Below the pieces are notes generated by a model. That model was given only the letters and a program-made list of their open reading frames with translations, was not told the origin of the DNA and did not search any database. A program made the translations under genes and the position numbers. Source: Streptomyces canus (GTDB lineage: Bacteria; Actinomycetota; Actinomycetes; Streptomycetales; Streptomycetaceae). From it: DNA of 64,000 nt. Location of the stretch: assembly GCF_030815415.1 (NCBI RefSeq), contig NZ_JAUSWW010000001.1:3658001-3722000 (forward strand), written 5' to 3'. This document shows positions 34,192 through 43,470 of this stretch, piece by piece; within the stretch, counting starts at the first letter, position 1; every line of letters starts with the position of its first letter.

Positions 34192-36025
34192 TCAGGCCGA
34201 CAGCTCCTGCCGCAGCGCGTCCCGCAGGCGAGCCGCCCGCTCCGACACCTCCTGCGGTCCCAGCGTCACGGCCCGGTCGGCCCAGCGCTGGCCCTCCGCG
34301 AGCTCCCCACGACGCGCGTAGACCAGGGCGAGCCGCAAAGCCGCCCGGCCGTGTCCCGCGTCCGCCGCACGGGTCCACCACACCGCCGCCTCGGGCTCGC
34401 TCCCCTCCCGGGCCAGCAGCAGCCCGAGATTGAAGGCACCGTTGCGGGAGCCCGCCTCGGCCGCCTCCCGGTACCACCGAGCCGCCCCCACGACATCCCC
34501 GGCGGGCAGCGGCCAGCATGCCCACCCGCACCTGTGCCCGCCGATGCCCCTGGGACGCCGCCCGCTCGTACCACTCCTCGCACTCGCTCTTGGAGGAGTG
34601 CACCGGCTCCCCCAGCTCATGCGCGGGCACGGGCGGACGCCGGGCGTCCAGCACGGTCGCCAGCCGGTACGCCGCCTCCGAGCTGCCGCCCCCGGCCGCA
34701 CACCGCAGATGCTGCTCCGCCGCCGCCTCGTCCCCGTCCCGCAGTCGCGCGATCCCGACCTGGAGCGCCGCCTCGGTGTGCCCGGCGGCCGCGGCCCGCT
34801 CGTACCACCGCAGCGCGACGACATCCTCGCCCCGCCCCGCGAAGAGAATCCCGAGGTTGAACGCCGCGTCCACGCTCCCGGCCTCGGCCGCCTTGGAGAA
34901 CCACGGCTCCGCCCCGGCGGTGTCCCCGCCCTGCAGCAGCAGGATCGCCAGCGCGTTCGCCGCCTCCCGGTGTCCGGCGTACGCCGCCCGCCGGTACCAC
35001 TGCTCAGCCTGCGCGGTCCGCGCCTGCTCGGCACAGAGCAGCCCGAGGTTGTACGCGCCGTTGACATCACCGGCGTCCATCGCGGCCCGGTACCACCGCT
35101 CGGCGGTCTGCGTCTCACCCCGCTCGGCGTGCAGCGCCCCCAGCGCGTTCGCCGCGTTGCCGTCCCCGTCCTGCGCGGCGCGCAGCCACCAGACCGCGGC
35201 GCTCTCGACGTCTCCCGCGTCACGCAGCAGGAACCCGAGGGCACAGGCGGCCCGTGCCTCGCCGTCCTTGGCGGAGGTCAGATACCAGCGCCCGGCCTCC
35301 TTGAGCTCACCGCGCCGCTCCAGGATCGCTCCGAGGTGCAGCGCGGCCCGCCGGTGTCCGCGCGCGGCGGCCTGCCGGTACCACTGCTCGGCCGCCGGGG
35401 AGACACCGTTGTCGGGCCCGTCGTCCCCTTCGGCCGACACTTCGCGATCAAGAGCACGCGCCAGCCGGTAGGCCGCCTCACGGTGCCCCCGCTCGGCCGC
35501 GGCCCGCATCCACTGCCCGGCCGTGGCGTCCCCGCGGTGCTCCAGCAGATCGGCGAGCGCGTACGCGCCGAGGGCGTGCCCCTGCTCGGCGGACTGGCGC
35601 AGCCAGTACTCGGCGGCGGGCTCGTCGCCCTTCTCCCGGTGGTGGCGCCCCAGCGCGTGCGCGGCCGCGGCGGACCCGGCGACGGCGGCGATCCGCCACC
35701 ATCCGGCGGCGTCGTCGGCGTATCCGCGCTGGTGCAGCAGGACGCCCAGGTTGTTGGCGGCGGCCCGGTCACCCGCGGCGGTGGCGGCACGCAGCTGGGG
35801 TTCGGCTCCGTCGAGATCACCGCGGCGCAGCAGCATGGCCCCGAGGACGCTCATCGCCTCGACATCGCCGGCTTCCGCGGCGAGCCGCTGCCTTGCTTCC
35901 TCGGCGGCCTCACCGGTCTCGTCCCGGTCGGAAGGCTGCACAAGATCGGCAGACTGCACAAAGTCAGCAGACTGCTCAAACCGCCCTGTCTCCAACAGAG
36001 TTGCCTTGTCCCCCATAACGTCCAT
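34192..36025 (-). pseudogene. Sel1/TPR-repeat protein gene with a single-base frameshift
   Basis: From ATG 36025, the frame encodes an Ala-rich Sel1-like repeat protein with about a dozen copies of a 33-36-residue unit (WYRxAAxxGHxxAAxxLxxLxxxRG-like). Near 34500 the frame leaves the pattern, and the repeats resume at once in the next frame (ARWYREAAEAGSRNGAFNLG) and run to a stop at 34192. The point of change reads GCCCGCCGGGGATG, where one C fewer would restore the frame. The intact product would be about 610 aa. Function is unknown; Sel1 repeats are protein-interaction scaffolds. Sequencing error, mutation or slippage are all possible. Confidence 0.8.
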
Positions 36026-36189
36026 CGTCGCACCACCTGCAACCTGGGTACACCTGGTATACCGCAGCCAGTGAGGTCACTTCAGCGTTTTGTCGACATG
36101 CCCACAGAGAGACAAGTCAAACACAGTTCGCCCAACTCCCCACGGCGGCACAGCCATCCCTCTGTCCGGCACATGCGTTCGCACACCAC

Positions 36190-36224
36190 GAAGGCCCGGA
36201 TCCTTGATCAGGATCCGGGCCTTC
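36190..36224 (-). terminator. Terminator downstream of the second initiator tRNA
   Basis: GAAGGCCCGGATCC (36190-36203) and GGATCCGGGCCTTC (36211-36224) form a perfect 14-bp stem. It is nine bases beyond the tRNA 3' end on the minus strand. Confidence 0.8.
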
Positions 36225-36232
36225 GTTTTCAG

Positions 36233-36306
36233 TAGCGGGGACAGGATTTGAACCTGCGACCTCTGGGTTATGAGCCCAGCGAGCTACCGAGCTGCTCCAC
36301 CCCGCG
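36233..36306 (-). tRNA. Initiator tRNA-fMet (CAU), copy 2
   Basis: The 74 bases are identical to copy 1 at 34043-34116, with the same CAU anticodon, three G-C anticodon-stem pairs and unpaired C1. On the minus strand, TACGGT lies about 15 bases upstream as a possible -10. The CCA end is not encoded. Confidence 0.95.
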
Positions 36307-36365
36307 CCGTTGTGTTCAAACCGTACCACGGCGCGGGAGGGGCATTTGACCAGCTCAGGAACCGG

Positions 36366-39317
36366 TCAGCCGCTGGGACTGCTGCTCGGGCTCGGACTGC
36401 CGCTCGGACTCGGGCTGCTGCCGCCGGTCTTGTCCTCCTTGGACTGTGCGTCCTCGGCCCGTTGCAGCGCTTCCTCCAGGTCCTTCTGCGCCAGGCCGTA
36501 CGCCTCCCAGTCGCCCTTCTTCAGGGCAGCCTGGCCGTCCTCGAAGGCCTTCTGGGCGTCGTTCAGCGCCTCTTGGACCGTCGGGTTGTCGGAGGTCGGT
36601 GGCGGTTTCGTGGTGTCCCCGCCGTCGTCCTCCGGTGGCGTGGTGGTCTCGCCGTCCGCCCCGAACACCTTGTTGAGGGCCTCGTCGAGGGTGTCCTCGA
36701 AGGCGGTGTTGCCTCCGTAGGTCACCAACACCTTCCGCAGCAGCGGGTACTTCAGTCCACCACCGCGTACGTAGACCGGCTCCACGTACAGCAGTCCTCC
36801 GTCGAGCGGCACCGTCAGCAGGTTGCCGTACTCCACCTTGGAATCACCTCTGTTGAGGAGGCTGATGGTCTCGGCGATGTCCTGTTCGGAGTTGAACTGG
36901 CTCTGTACCTGTTTAGGGCCTTGGACGCTGGTGTTCGTCGGCAGTTTCAGGATTCTGATCTTGCCGTAGTCGCTGGTGCCCGCTTCGGCGTCGACCGACA
37001 TGAACGCGCTGAGCTGGTCACGGCCGTTGGGCGTGAACGTCGTCGTGAGCGAGAACGCCTGCGCCTTCTGGTCGGGCATCTTCATGCTCAGGTAGTACGG
37101 CGGCACCGGCTCGCCCGACGTGTTGGTCGGGTCGTCCGGCACCTGCCACACCTCGGAGCCGCTGAGGAACGTCGTCGCGTCCTTCACGTGGTACCGGCTG
37201 AGCAGCTCGCGCTGGACCTTGAACAGGTCCTGCGGGTAGCGCAGATGCGCCATCAGCGAGTCCGAGATCGCGGTCTTCGCCTTCACCGTGCCCGGGAACG
37301 CCTTCATCCAGGTCTTCAGGACCGGGTCCTTGGTGTCCCACTGGTACAGGTTCACCTGGCCGGTGTAGGCGTCGACGGTCGCCTTCACCGAGTTGCGGAT
37401 GTAGTTGACCTGGTTCTGCTGGGCCACCACCGCGCGCGAGTTGTTCGTCGCGGTCAGCGAGTCGGCCGTGGTGTCACCGAGGGTCGTACGCGACGAGTAC
37501 GGGTAGCCGTTCGTCGTCGTGTACGCGTCGACGATCCACTGGATCTTCCCGTCCACGACCGCCGGGTAGGCATCGCCGTCGATGGTCAGCCACGGGGCGA
37601 CCGCCTCGACGCGCTCCTTGGGCGTGCGGTTGTACAGGATCCGCGAACCCTCGCCGATCGCGCCGGAGTACATGATCTGCGGCTCGTTGAACGCCACCGC
37701 GTACGCGGCCCGGTTGACCGGGTTGGAGAGGTTGACCCCGCTCTTGCCGGTGTAGCTGAAGGTCTTCTCGCCGCTGTCGTCGGAGTAGTCGATCTCCTTC
37801 TGGGGACCGCCGACGATCGAGTACTCGGTGGTCTTCTCGCCGTAGTAGACCCGCTGCTGATACGTCCCGAGGTCGCCCTGCGAGGGCAGGTCGGACTCGG
37901 TGAAGACCGGGCGGCCCTCGGAGTCGGCGGCGGTGCCCTTGGCGGCGACCACGCCGTAGCCGTGGGTGTAGCGGAAGTGGTCGTTGATCCAGTTGTTCTT
38001 CGGAATGCCGGCGAGGTTCAGCTCGCGCAGACCGATGACCGTGTCCTGGTCCTTGCCGTCCTTGGTGTAGCGGTCGACGTCCAGGTTGATCGGGAACGCG
38101 TAGTAGTTACGCATCTGCTGAAGCTGCTGGAACGTCGGCGAGACGATGTTCGGGTCCACCACGCGGATGCTGGCCGTGTTGTCGACGTCGTCGCGCAGCT
38201 TGGTCTTGTCCGTGGTCGTGGACGTGCCCGTGTACTCGTTGACGTCGGCGTCGTCGATGCCGTACGCCTCGCGCGTCGCCTTGAGGTTCTTGGTGACGTA
38301 CGGCGCTTCCTTGGCCTGCTCGTTGGGCTGGACCTGGAACTTCTGGACGATCGCCGGGTACAGACCGCCGATGAGGATCGCCGACAGCACCATCAGACCG
38401 AAGCCGATGACGGGCAGCTGCCAGGTGCGCCGCCACAGGGTGGCGAAGAACAGCAGGGCGCAGATGACGGCGATGCAGAACAGGATCGTCTTGGCCGGCA
38501 GATAGGCGTTCGCGTCGACGTACCTCAGGCCGGTCCAGTTGTCGGTCGCCTTGAAGTCGCTGGACTTGACCGCGAGGCCGTACCGGTCGAGCCAGTAGGC
38601 CACCGCCTTCAGGGCGACGAAGATGCCCATCAGCACCGACAGATGGCCCGTGGCGGCGGCCGTGGCGCGCGCTCCCGGGCTGGTGATCCTGAGCCCGCCG
38701 TACAGGTAGTGCGTCAGCGCGGCGGCGATCACGGACAGGATCGCAGCTGCGAAGCCGAAGCCGAGCAGGAACCGGTACCAGGGCAGGTCGAAGGTGAAGA
38801 AGGAGATGTCGAGCTTGAACTGCGGGTCCTTCTCACCGAAGGACACGCCGTTGACCCACATCAGCCAGGTCCGCCACTGGCTCGACGCCGAGGCGCCGGC
38901 GATGAGGCCGACGAGCGCGGTGATCCCCAGCAGCAGCCACTTCTTGTAGGGCGCGATGCCCATGCGGTAGCGGTCGAGGTTCTGCTGCTCCATCGACATC
39001 GCGCTCAGCGGCGGCCGCAGCCGGTGCGCCAGCCAGATGTTGAAGCCGACCGACAGGGCCATCAGCAGGCCGAAGACGAAGAACAGGCCGATCTTCGTCC
39101 ACAGGGTCGTCGTGAACACGGACGAGTAGTTCACCGACCGGTACCAGAGCCAGTCCGTCCAGAACCCGGCGAACATGGTGAACGCCATGCCGAGCACGGC
39201 AAGGACGCCCAGTGTCATGAGCAGGGTCCGGACACGCCGGGACGGGCGGCCCACTCTGATCCGTGGCCCCGTCGGGCCTCCGCCGCGGTCCGGCATCTGG
39301 AAAGCCAAGGTGCGCAC
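36366..39317 (-). CDS. UPF0182 family large membrane protein
   Basis: 983 aa. About seven hydrophobic helices lie in the first 335 residues (for example WTDWLWYRSVNYSSVFTTTL between helices 1 and 2), followed by a large extracellular region and a C-terminal acidic coiled stretch with a Ser/Pro/Gly tail (SPSPSGSPSPSSSP). This is the COG1615/UPF0182 architecture, widespread in actinobacteria, function unknown. The start is uncertain: GTG 39317 or ATG 39296 (MPDRGGGPTG); neither has a good ribosome site. The initiator tRNA lies 60 bases downstream on the same strand. Confidence 0.9.
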   Translation of the reverse strand: MRTLAFQMPDRGGGPTGPRIRVGRPSRRVRTLLMTLGVLAVLGMAFTMFAGFWTDWLWYRSVNYSSVFTTTLWTKIGLFFVFGLLMALSVGFNIWLAHRLRPPLSAMSMEQQNLDRYRMGIAPYKKWLLLGITALVGLIAGASASSQWRTWLMWVNGVSFGEKDPQFKLDISFFTFDLPWYRFLLGFGFAAAILSVIAAALTHYLYGGLRITSPGARATAAATGHLSVLMGIFVALKAVAYWLDRYGLAVKSSDFKATDNWTGLRYVDANAYLPAKTILFCIAVICALLFFATLWRRTWQLPVIGFGLMVLSAILIGGLYPAIVQKFQVQPNEQAKEAPYVTKNLKATREAYGIDDADVNEYTGTSTTTDKTKLRDDVDNTASIRVVDPNIVSPTFQQLQQMRNYYAFPINLDVDRYTKDGKDQDTVIGLRELNLAGIPKNNWINDHFRYTHGYGVVAAKGTAADSEGRPVFTESDLPSQGDLGTYQQRVYYGEKTTEYSIVGGPQKEIDYSDDSGEKTFSYTGKSGVNLSNPVNRAAYAVAFNEPQIMYSGAIGEGSRILYNRTPKERVEAVAPWLTIDGDAYPAVVDGKIQWIVDAYTTTNGYPYSSRTTLGDTTADSLTATNNSRAVVAQQNQVNYIRNSVKATVDAYTGQVNLYQWDTKDPVLKTWMKAFPGTVKAKTAISDSLMAHLRYPQDLFKVQRELLSRYHVKDATTFLSGSEVWQVPDDPTNTSGEPVPPYYLSMKMPDQKAQAFSLTTTFTPNGRDQLSAFMSVDAEAGTSDYGKIRILKLPTNTSVQGPKQVQSQFNSEQDIAETISLLNRGDSKVEYGNLLTVPLDGGLLYVEPVYVRGGGLKYPLLRKVLVTYGGNTAFEDTLDEALNKVFGADGETTTPPEDDGGDTTKPPPTSDNPTVQEALNDAQKAFEDGQAALKKGDWEAYGLAQKDLEEALQRAEDAQSKEDKTGGSSPSPSGSPSPSSSPSG

Positions 39318-39459
39318 CTCGAAAGTCGCTGTTGGTCCGTCAGACCCGCGTCCCCGCGGGCCGTCCGTGGGCCACGTGATCGTAGGCCCTCACCTATGCA
39401 ACTTACTCACGCTTTACTCGGTTCCCGATTCGGGCCATGAACGAGGCAGGATTGTGACC

Positions 39460-40002
39460 ATGTCCAACACACCCATGGCAGCGAGCCCCCTGACCCGGGC
39501 CGTACTCGAGATCGACGAGTACGTGTCCGGCCTCGGCTGGGACCAGCCCGCTCGCCTCTTCGCCCTCGTAGACACCGCCCGGCTGCGCGCTCAGGAACCG
39601 GGCATCGCGGCCCAGCTCGGCCTGGAGGACGAGCAGGCGACCACCGGTCTCACCCCGATCGAGCAGGAGGAGATCCCGGCGGGCAAGCCGCTGGACGAGT
39701 TCCTCGGCACGATCGCCTGGCCCGACCCGGTCGTCGGCTGCGCCCTGACGGTGGAGCGCCTGATGCTCCCGCCGTCCGCCGAGGCGTCGGTCCCGGAGGG
39801 CCTGAGCGACAAGAAGCTCTCCCAGTGGGTCGCCAAGCACCCCGACCGCCAGGAGGTCCGCATGACGGTCGCGGTCCTGCGCGACGGCACCCGCGACTCG
39901 GCCCTGCGCCTGCGCGAGAAGGACTCCCCGACGGAGGTCCTCACGGGCGGCGCCCTGGTGCCGGGGCTCGCGGAGGCGCTGTCGGCGACGTTCGAGGACT
40001 GA
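39460..40002 (+). CDS. PPA1309-family conserved protein
   Basis: 180 aa from ATG 39460 after AGGCAGGA; a GTG six bases upstream is in frame. It contains TRAVLEIDEYVSGLGWDQPA near the N-terminus, then RLFALVDTARL, WPDPVVGCALTVERLMLPP and DSALRLREKD, the pattern of a single-domain actinobacterial family annotated as PPA1309-like. No catalytic motif is visible; function is unknown. It is divergent from the UPF0182 gene and convergent with the PDZ-protease gene, with a strong shared terminator. Confidence 0.8.
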   Translation: MSNTPMAASPLTRAVLEIDEYVSGLGWDQPARLFALVDTARLRAQEPGIAAQLGLEDEQATTGLTPIEQEEIPAGKPLDEFLGTIAWPDPVVGCALTVERLMLPPSAEASVPEGLSDKKLSQWVAKHPDRQEVRMTVAVLRDGTRDSALRLREKDSPTEVLTGGALVPGLAEALSATFED

Positions 40003-40028
40003 GTTCTTCCGGTACGACGGCCTCTTCC

Positions 40029-40079
40029 CGTACGTGAACGAGGGCGCCCCTGGTCCTGGGGCGCCCCCGTTCACGTACG
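40029..40079. terminator. Bidirectional 22-bp hairpin terminator
   Basis: Bases 40029-40050 pair with 40058-40079 with a single mismatch around a seven-base loop. The hairpin lies between the convergent genes at 39460 and 40097. Confidence 0.88.
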
Positions 40080-40096
40080 CGCGCGTGCCTGTTCCG

Positions 40097-41194
40097 TCAG
40101 CCCTTGGTCGTGCACTTGGGCAGGCCGTCGGTGTCGCCGGAGCGGATGTCCTCGAGGGCGCCGAGGGCGTCCTCGATGGTGTTCACCTTGACCAGCGTGA
40201 GCCCGCCGGGAGTGTCCTTGGCGGCGGCCGCGCAGTTGTCGGCGGGCGTGAGGAAGTACTGGGCGCCCTTGTCGTGGGCGCCGACGGTCTTCATCTCGAT
40301 GCCGCCGATCGGGCCGACCTTGCCGTCGTCGTCGATGGTGCCGGTGCCGGCCACGAACTTGCCGCCGGTGAGGCTGCCCGGGGTGAGCTTGTCGTAGACG
40401 CCGAGCGCGAACATGAGCCCGGCACTCGGCCCTCCGACGTCGGCGAGCTTGATGTCGATGGTGAACGGGAAGGTGTGGTCGATCCCGGCGGAGATCCCGA
40501 CGATGGCGCGCTTCTCACCGTCGTCGTCGGACGCCTTGGTCGTGACGGTCACGTCCTCGGTTCTGGTCGCCGTCCGCTGCTCCTTCTCCGCGGCGGCCTG
40601 CTCCTTGGCGGGCACGATGGTGAAGACGACCTTCTCGCCGGTCTTGTGCTTGGTGACCAGCTCGGCGACGTCGGCGGGCGCCTTGACGGCGGTCCCGTCG
40701 ACGGCCTTGATGACGTCACCGGCGTGCAGCCTGTCCTCGGCCGGGGAGTCCTTGACGACCGTGGAGACGATCACGAAGGACTTCACGGGGACGTCCAGCT
40801 CCTTCAGGGCGGCGACCTTGGCGCTCTCCTGGGACTGGCTGAACTCCTCGGCGTTCTCCTGGGTGGACTGTTCCTCGGTCTTGCCGTCCGGGTACAGCGT
40901 GTCGTGCGGCACGACCTTGTTGTCGTGCGCGAGCCAGCCGTACACGGCCTCGACGAGGTTCATCTTGTAGTCGGCGCTGGTGACCCGGACGGTGGTCATG
41001 TTCAGGTGGCCGCTCGTCGCGTACGTCTTCCGGCCGGAGATCTGGAGCACCGGCTCGCCGTCGTGATCGCCCAGGGTGTTCACCGTCGGCCCGGGGGACA
41101 TCTCCGCGTACGGCACGGGGATCAACACACCCGCGCACAGGAGTGCGATCAGCATCAGGGTGGAGGCGAGCATCGTCGCGGTGCGGCGTGGCAT
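40097..41194 (-). CDS. Membrane-anchored PDZ plus Lon-type (S16) protease, YlbL-like
   Basis: 365 aa. An N-terminal signal anchor (residues about 7-27) is followed by a PDZ domain (DSPAEDRLHAGDVIKAVDG near 150-168) and a C-terminal Lon proteolytic domain with GGPSAGLMFALGVYD (catalytic Ser) and GGIEMKTVGAHDKGA (catalytic Lys). The Ser-Lys dyad is therefore intact. Known: B. subtilis YlbL-type proteins are secreted/anchored proteases of this layout. The active site would be outside the membrane. Substrates are unknown. Confidence 0.92.
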   Translation of the reverse strand: MPRRTATMLASTLMLIALLCAGVLIPVPYAEMSPGPTVNTLGDHDGEPVLQISGRKTYATSGHLNMTTVRVTSADYKMNLVEAVYGWLAHDNKVVPHDTLYPDGKTEEQSTQENAEEFSQSQESAKVAALKELDVPVKSFVIVSTVVKDSPAEDRLHAGDVIKAVDGTAVKAPADVAELVTKHKTGEKVVFTIVPAKEQAAAEKEQRTATRTEDVTVTTKASDDDGEKRAIVGISAGIDHTFPFTIDIKLADVGGPSAGLMFALGVYDKLTPGSLTGGKFVAGTGTIDDDGKVGPIGGIEMKTVGAHDKGAQYFLTPADNCAAAAKDTPGGLTLVKVNTIEDALGALEDIRSGDTDGLPKCTTKG

Positions 41195-41253
41195 GGCACG
41201 ACAGTACGGGACGCCCCTGTCAGCGACCCGTCAGGGCCGCCTGAAGGACTGTC

Positions 41254-41409
41254 TCAGGGCTGCTTCTCCATGGCCTTGCGGAACCGGGCGTACCCGTCCA
41301 GCTCGGGCCCGTCGCTGCGAGTGCTGCGGGTCCGGTTGGCCCAACTGCCCCACAGACCTGCGCCGATCGCAGCCAAGAGCGGAATCAGCAACCAGGCGAG
41401 CGCCGCCAT
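41254..41409 (-). CDS. 51-aa small membrane protein
   Basis: ATG 41407-41409 follows GGGAGGAC at a good distance. The product MAALAWLLIPLLAAIGAGL and onward has one hydrophobic helix (residues 1-21), then a basic NRTRSTRSDGPELDGYARFR segment and ends MEKQP. The good ribosome site and amphipathic layout support it as real; the function is unknown. Confidence 0.65.
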   Translation of the reverse strand: MAALAWLLIPLLAAIGAGLWGSWANRTRSTRSDGPELDGYARFRKAMEKQP

Positions 41410-41603
41410 GTCGTCCTCCCAACCCCGGTGCGCGACCGCAACTGACTGATCAGCAGATTAACCATCCGCACGGACAACGCTCACGCCAGGGGTGCGGTTA
41501 CGCAACCGGAGAGAACAGAAGGAAGGGTTCGGCAGAGGCCGTGGGCTCAGCAGGCGCCGACCCGCCCTCCCGTCGCCCGACCACCGCCCCCTCAACGACG
41601 GCG

Positions 41604-42062
41604 CTACGCGCCGACCCATTCATCGGTGCCGTCGGAGAACTTCTGGTGCTTCCAGATCGGCACTTCGTGCTTGAGGTCGTCGATCAGCTTCCGGCAGGCC
41701 TCGAAGGCCTCCCCGCGATGCGGGCACGACACGGCGACGACGACGGCGAGATCCCCGACGCTCAGGTCCCCCACGCGATGCACCGCGGCCAGCGCCCGCA
41801 CGGGGTACTCGGCGACGACCTTCTCCGCGATCCGCCGCATCTCCGCCTCGGCACTCGGATGACACGAATAGCCGAGCTCGTCGACGTCGGCTCCGCCGTC
41901 GTGATTGCGCACGGTCCCGACGAACAGCGCGGTCCCCCCGGCCGCGTCGTCCCCGACGGCCTTGAAGACCTCGTCCAGGGAGAGCGCGGTCTCACGAATG
42001 GCGATGAGCTTGATCGCGTCCTGCGCGCCCCGCTCACCGGGGTGATCGTCGATGGCTGCCAT
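41604..42062 (-). CDS. moaE: MoaE, large subunit of molybdopterin synthase
   Basis: 152 aa from ATG 42060-42062. MoaE features: GGTALFVGTVRNHDGG near the N-terminus, GYSCHPSAEAEMRRI, VHRVGDLSVGDLAVVVAVSC, and the C-terminal active-site segment WKHQKFSDGTDEWVG with the conserved Lys. It transfers sulfur from MoaD thiocarboxylate to precursor Z in molybdenum cofactor synthesis. No moaD is adjacent. The TAG stop lies within a small hairpin (CGGCGCTACGCGCCG, 41599-41613). Confidence 0.93.
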   Translation of the reverse strand: MAAIDDHPGERGAQDAIKLIAIRETALSLDEVFKAVGDDAAGGTALFVGTVRNHDGGADVDELGYSCHPSAEAEMRRIAEKVVAEYPVRALAAVHRVGDLSVGDLAVVVAVSCPHRGEAFEACRKLIDDLKHEVPIWKHQKFSDGTDEWVGA

Positions 42063-42164
42063 GCCCCCATCGTGCCTCATGCCCGCGACCGCACGGAATA
42101 GCGTGATCGCCCGGCACGCGCGCGTGGGCGTTTGGAGCCTCCTACAGGCCTGGACCCCTCGATC

Positions 42165-43277
42165 TCAGATCCGCCGTCGGGCCTTCCGCGCCCGCCGCAC
42201 CACGGCCGCCGCGCCCAGCAGCGCCACCGTCGCACCCGCGGCACCCGCGGCCGTCGCGTCCTTGCGGCCCAGTCGGCGCCCCACGACCGTGTGCCGTCCG
42301 GAGACCTCCTCCAGCAGCTCCGCGAGGACCTCCTCGTTGGTCCACTGCGGCCGCCATCCGGCGTCGTGGAGCCGACTGCCGCTCACCACCCAGGGGTACA
42401 TCGTGTAGGCGAGATCCCCGGCCGGAGACGGTGTGAGCCCGATCCGGTGCAGCCTGGCCGCCGCGCCCAGCGCGACGGCCGACGGCAACTCCATCCGCCG
42501 GATCCCGCTGAGTTCCTCGACCTCCTCCTGCTCCAGCCACCCGTCACAGCCGACGGCGAGCTCGCCCTCGACCTTCTCCAGGACGGCGTACTCCAGAGCA
42601 CTGCACAGATCCTCGACGTGGCAGAACTGCCAGGCGGGCCGGGAGCCGGCCACAACCAGCAGCCGCGGCGACTCGAAGTACCTGGTCAGCGCGGTGTCGA
42701 TGCCTCCGACGAGGACAGCGGGCCGCACCACGGTGACATTGAGCCCGGGGTGCGCCCGCGGAGCGCGCCGCGCGAGCCGCTCGACCTCCAGCAGGTCCCC
42801 GACCCCGGTCGCCTCCGCCGTCGCCCGCAGCTCCGCGTCCTCGGACAGCGGCAGCTCGTTGTCCGGAAGGGCGCCGTAGACCATGGCGGAGGTGCACAGC
42901 ACGACCCGGTGCACGCCGGCCGCGGCCGCGGCGGTCAGCACGGTCTGCGTACCGCGCACGTTGTAGGCCGTACGGGCGGCGCCGTCGGTCTCCAGATCGA
43001 GATCGAGCGCCAGATGCACCACGACGTCCGCGCCCCGCAGCTTCTCCGCGATCGCCGGATCCCGCACATCCAGGATGTGCCACTGCGCCGCCGCGCACTC
43101 GCCTCGCCGCTCGTCGATGGCGATGACCTGCTTGATCTCCTCCGAAGCGGCGAGCCGCTCGGTGAGCAGCGCGCCGACACCGGCGGCGGCGCCGGTCACA
43201 GCGACGACCGGTCCGCGCAGGCCGGGACGGGTTGACTGGTTTCGCGCTGCGCGAACCTGTGGATCAGGGGAACTCAC
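42165..43277 (-). CDS. NAD(P)-dependent epimerase/reductase (atypical or extended SDR)
   Basis: 370 aa from GTG 43275-43277 (VSSPDPQVRAARNQ) after GGGAGA; the frame is open to 43373. The Rossmann nucleotide motif is VAVTGAAAGVGALLTERLAA near residue 23, with DVRDP and VVHLALDLD following, and a TSAMVYGALPDNELPLSED segment at the active-site Tyr position. A hydrophobic C-terminal stretch (AGAAGATVALLGAAAVV) then a basic tail suggests membrane anchoring. The substrate is unknown. Confidence 0.82.
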   Translation of the reverse strand: MSSPDPQVRAARNQSTRPGLRGPVVAVTGAAAGVGALLTERLAASEEIKQVIAIDERRGECAAAQWHILDVRDPAIAEKLRGADVVVHLALDLDLETDGAARTAYNVRGTQTVLTAAAAAGVHRVVLCTSAMVYGALPDNELPLSEDAELRATAEATGVGDLLEVERLARRAPRAHPGLNVTVVRPAVLVGGIDTALTRYFESPRLLVVAGSRPAWQFCHVEDLCSALEYAVLEKVEGELAVGCDGWLEQEEVEELSGIRRMELPSAVALGAAARLHRIGLTPSPAGDLAYTMYPWVVSGSRLHDAGWRPQWTNEEVLAELLEEVSGRHTVVGRRLGRKDATAAGAAGATVALLGAAAVVRRARKARRRI

Positions 43278-43470
43278 CGGGCGTCTCCCGCGGTTGTCTT
43301 CAGTACGGGCGCGAGTGACGCGTACGTACCAGGTGGCATCCATCCTGCCGCAGGCCGAGACTCGGCGGAGCATCGAGGCCCGATCCGCCCACGGTGTCTA
43401 GGCTGGGTGGTGTTATCGGGCAGTCGCGCCGTCGGAGAGACACCGGCGGCCTTACCAGCCGAGGAATCCC

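Noticed and set aside
36270..39440. A 1056-codon plus-strand frame opposite the UPF0182 gene
   Set aside because: Begins inside the initiator tRNA and runs antisense to a clear membrane protein; no domain or ribosome site.
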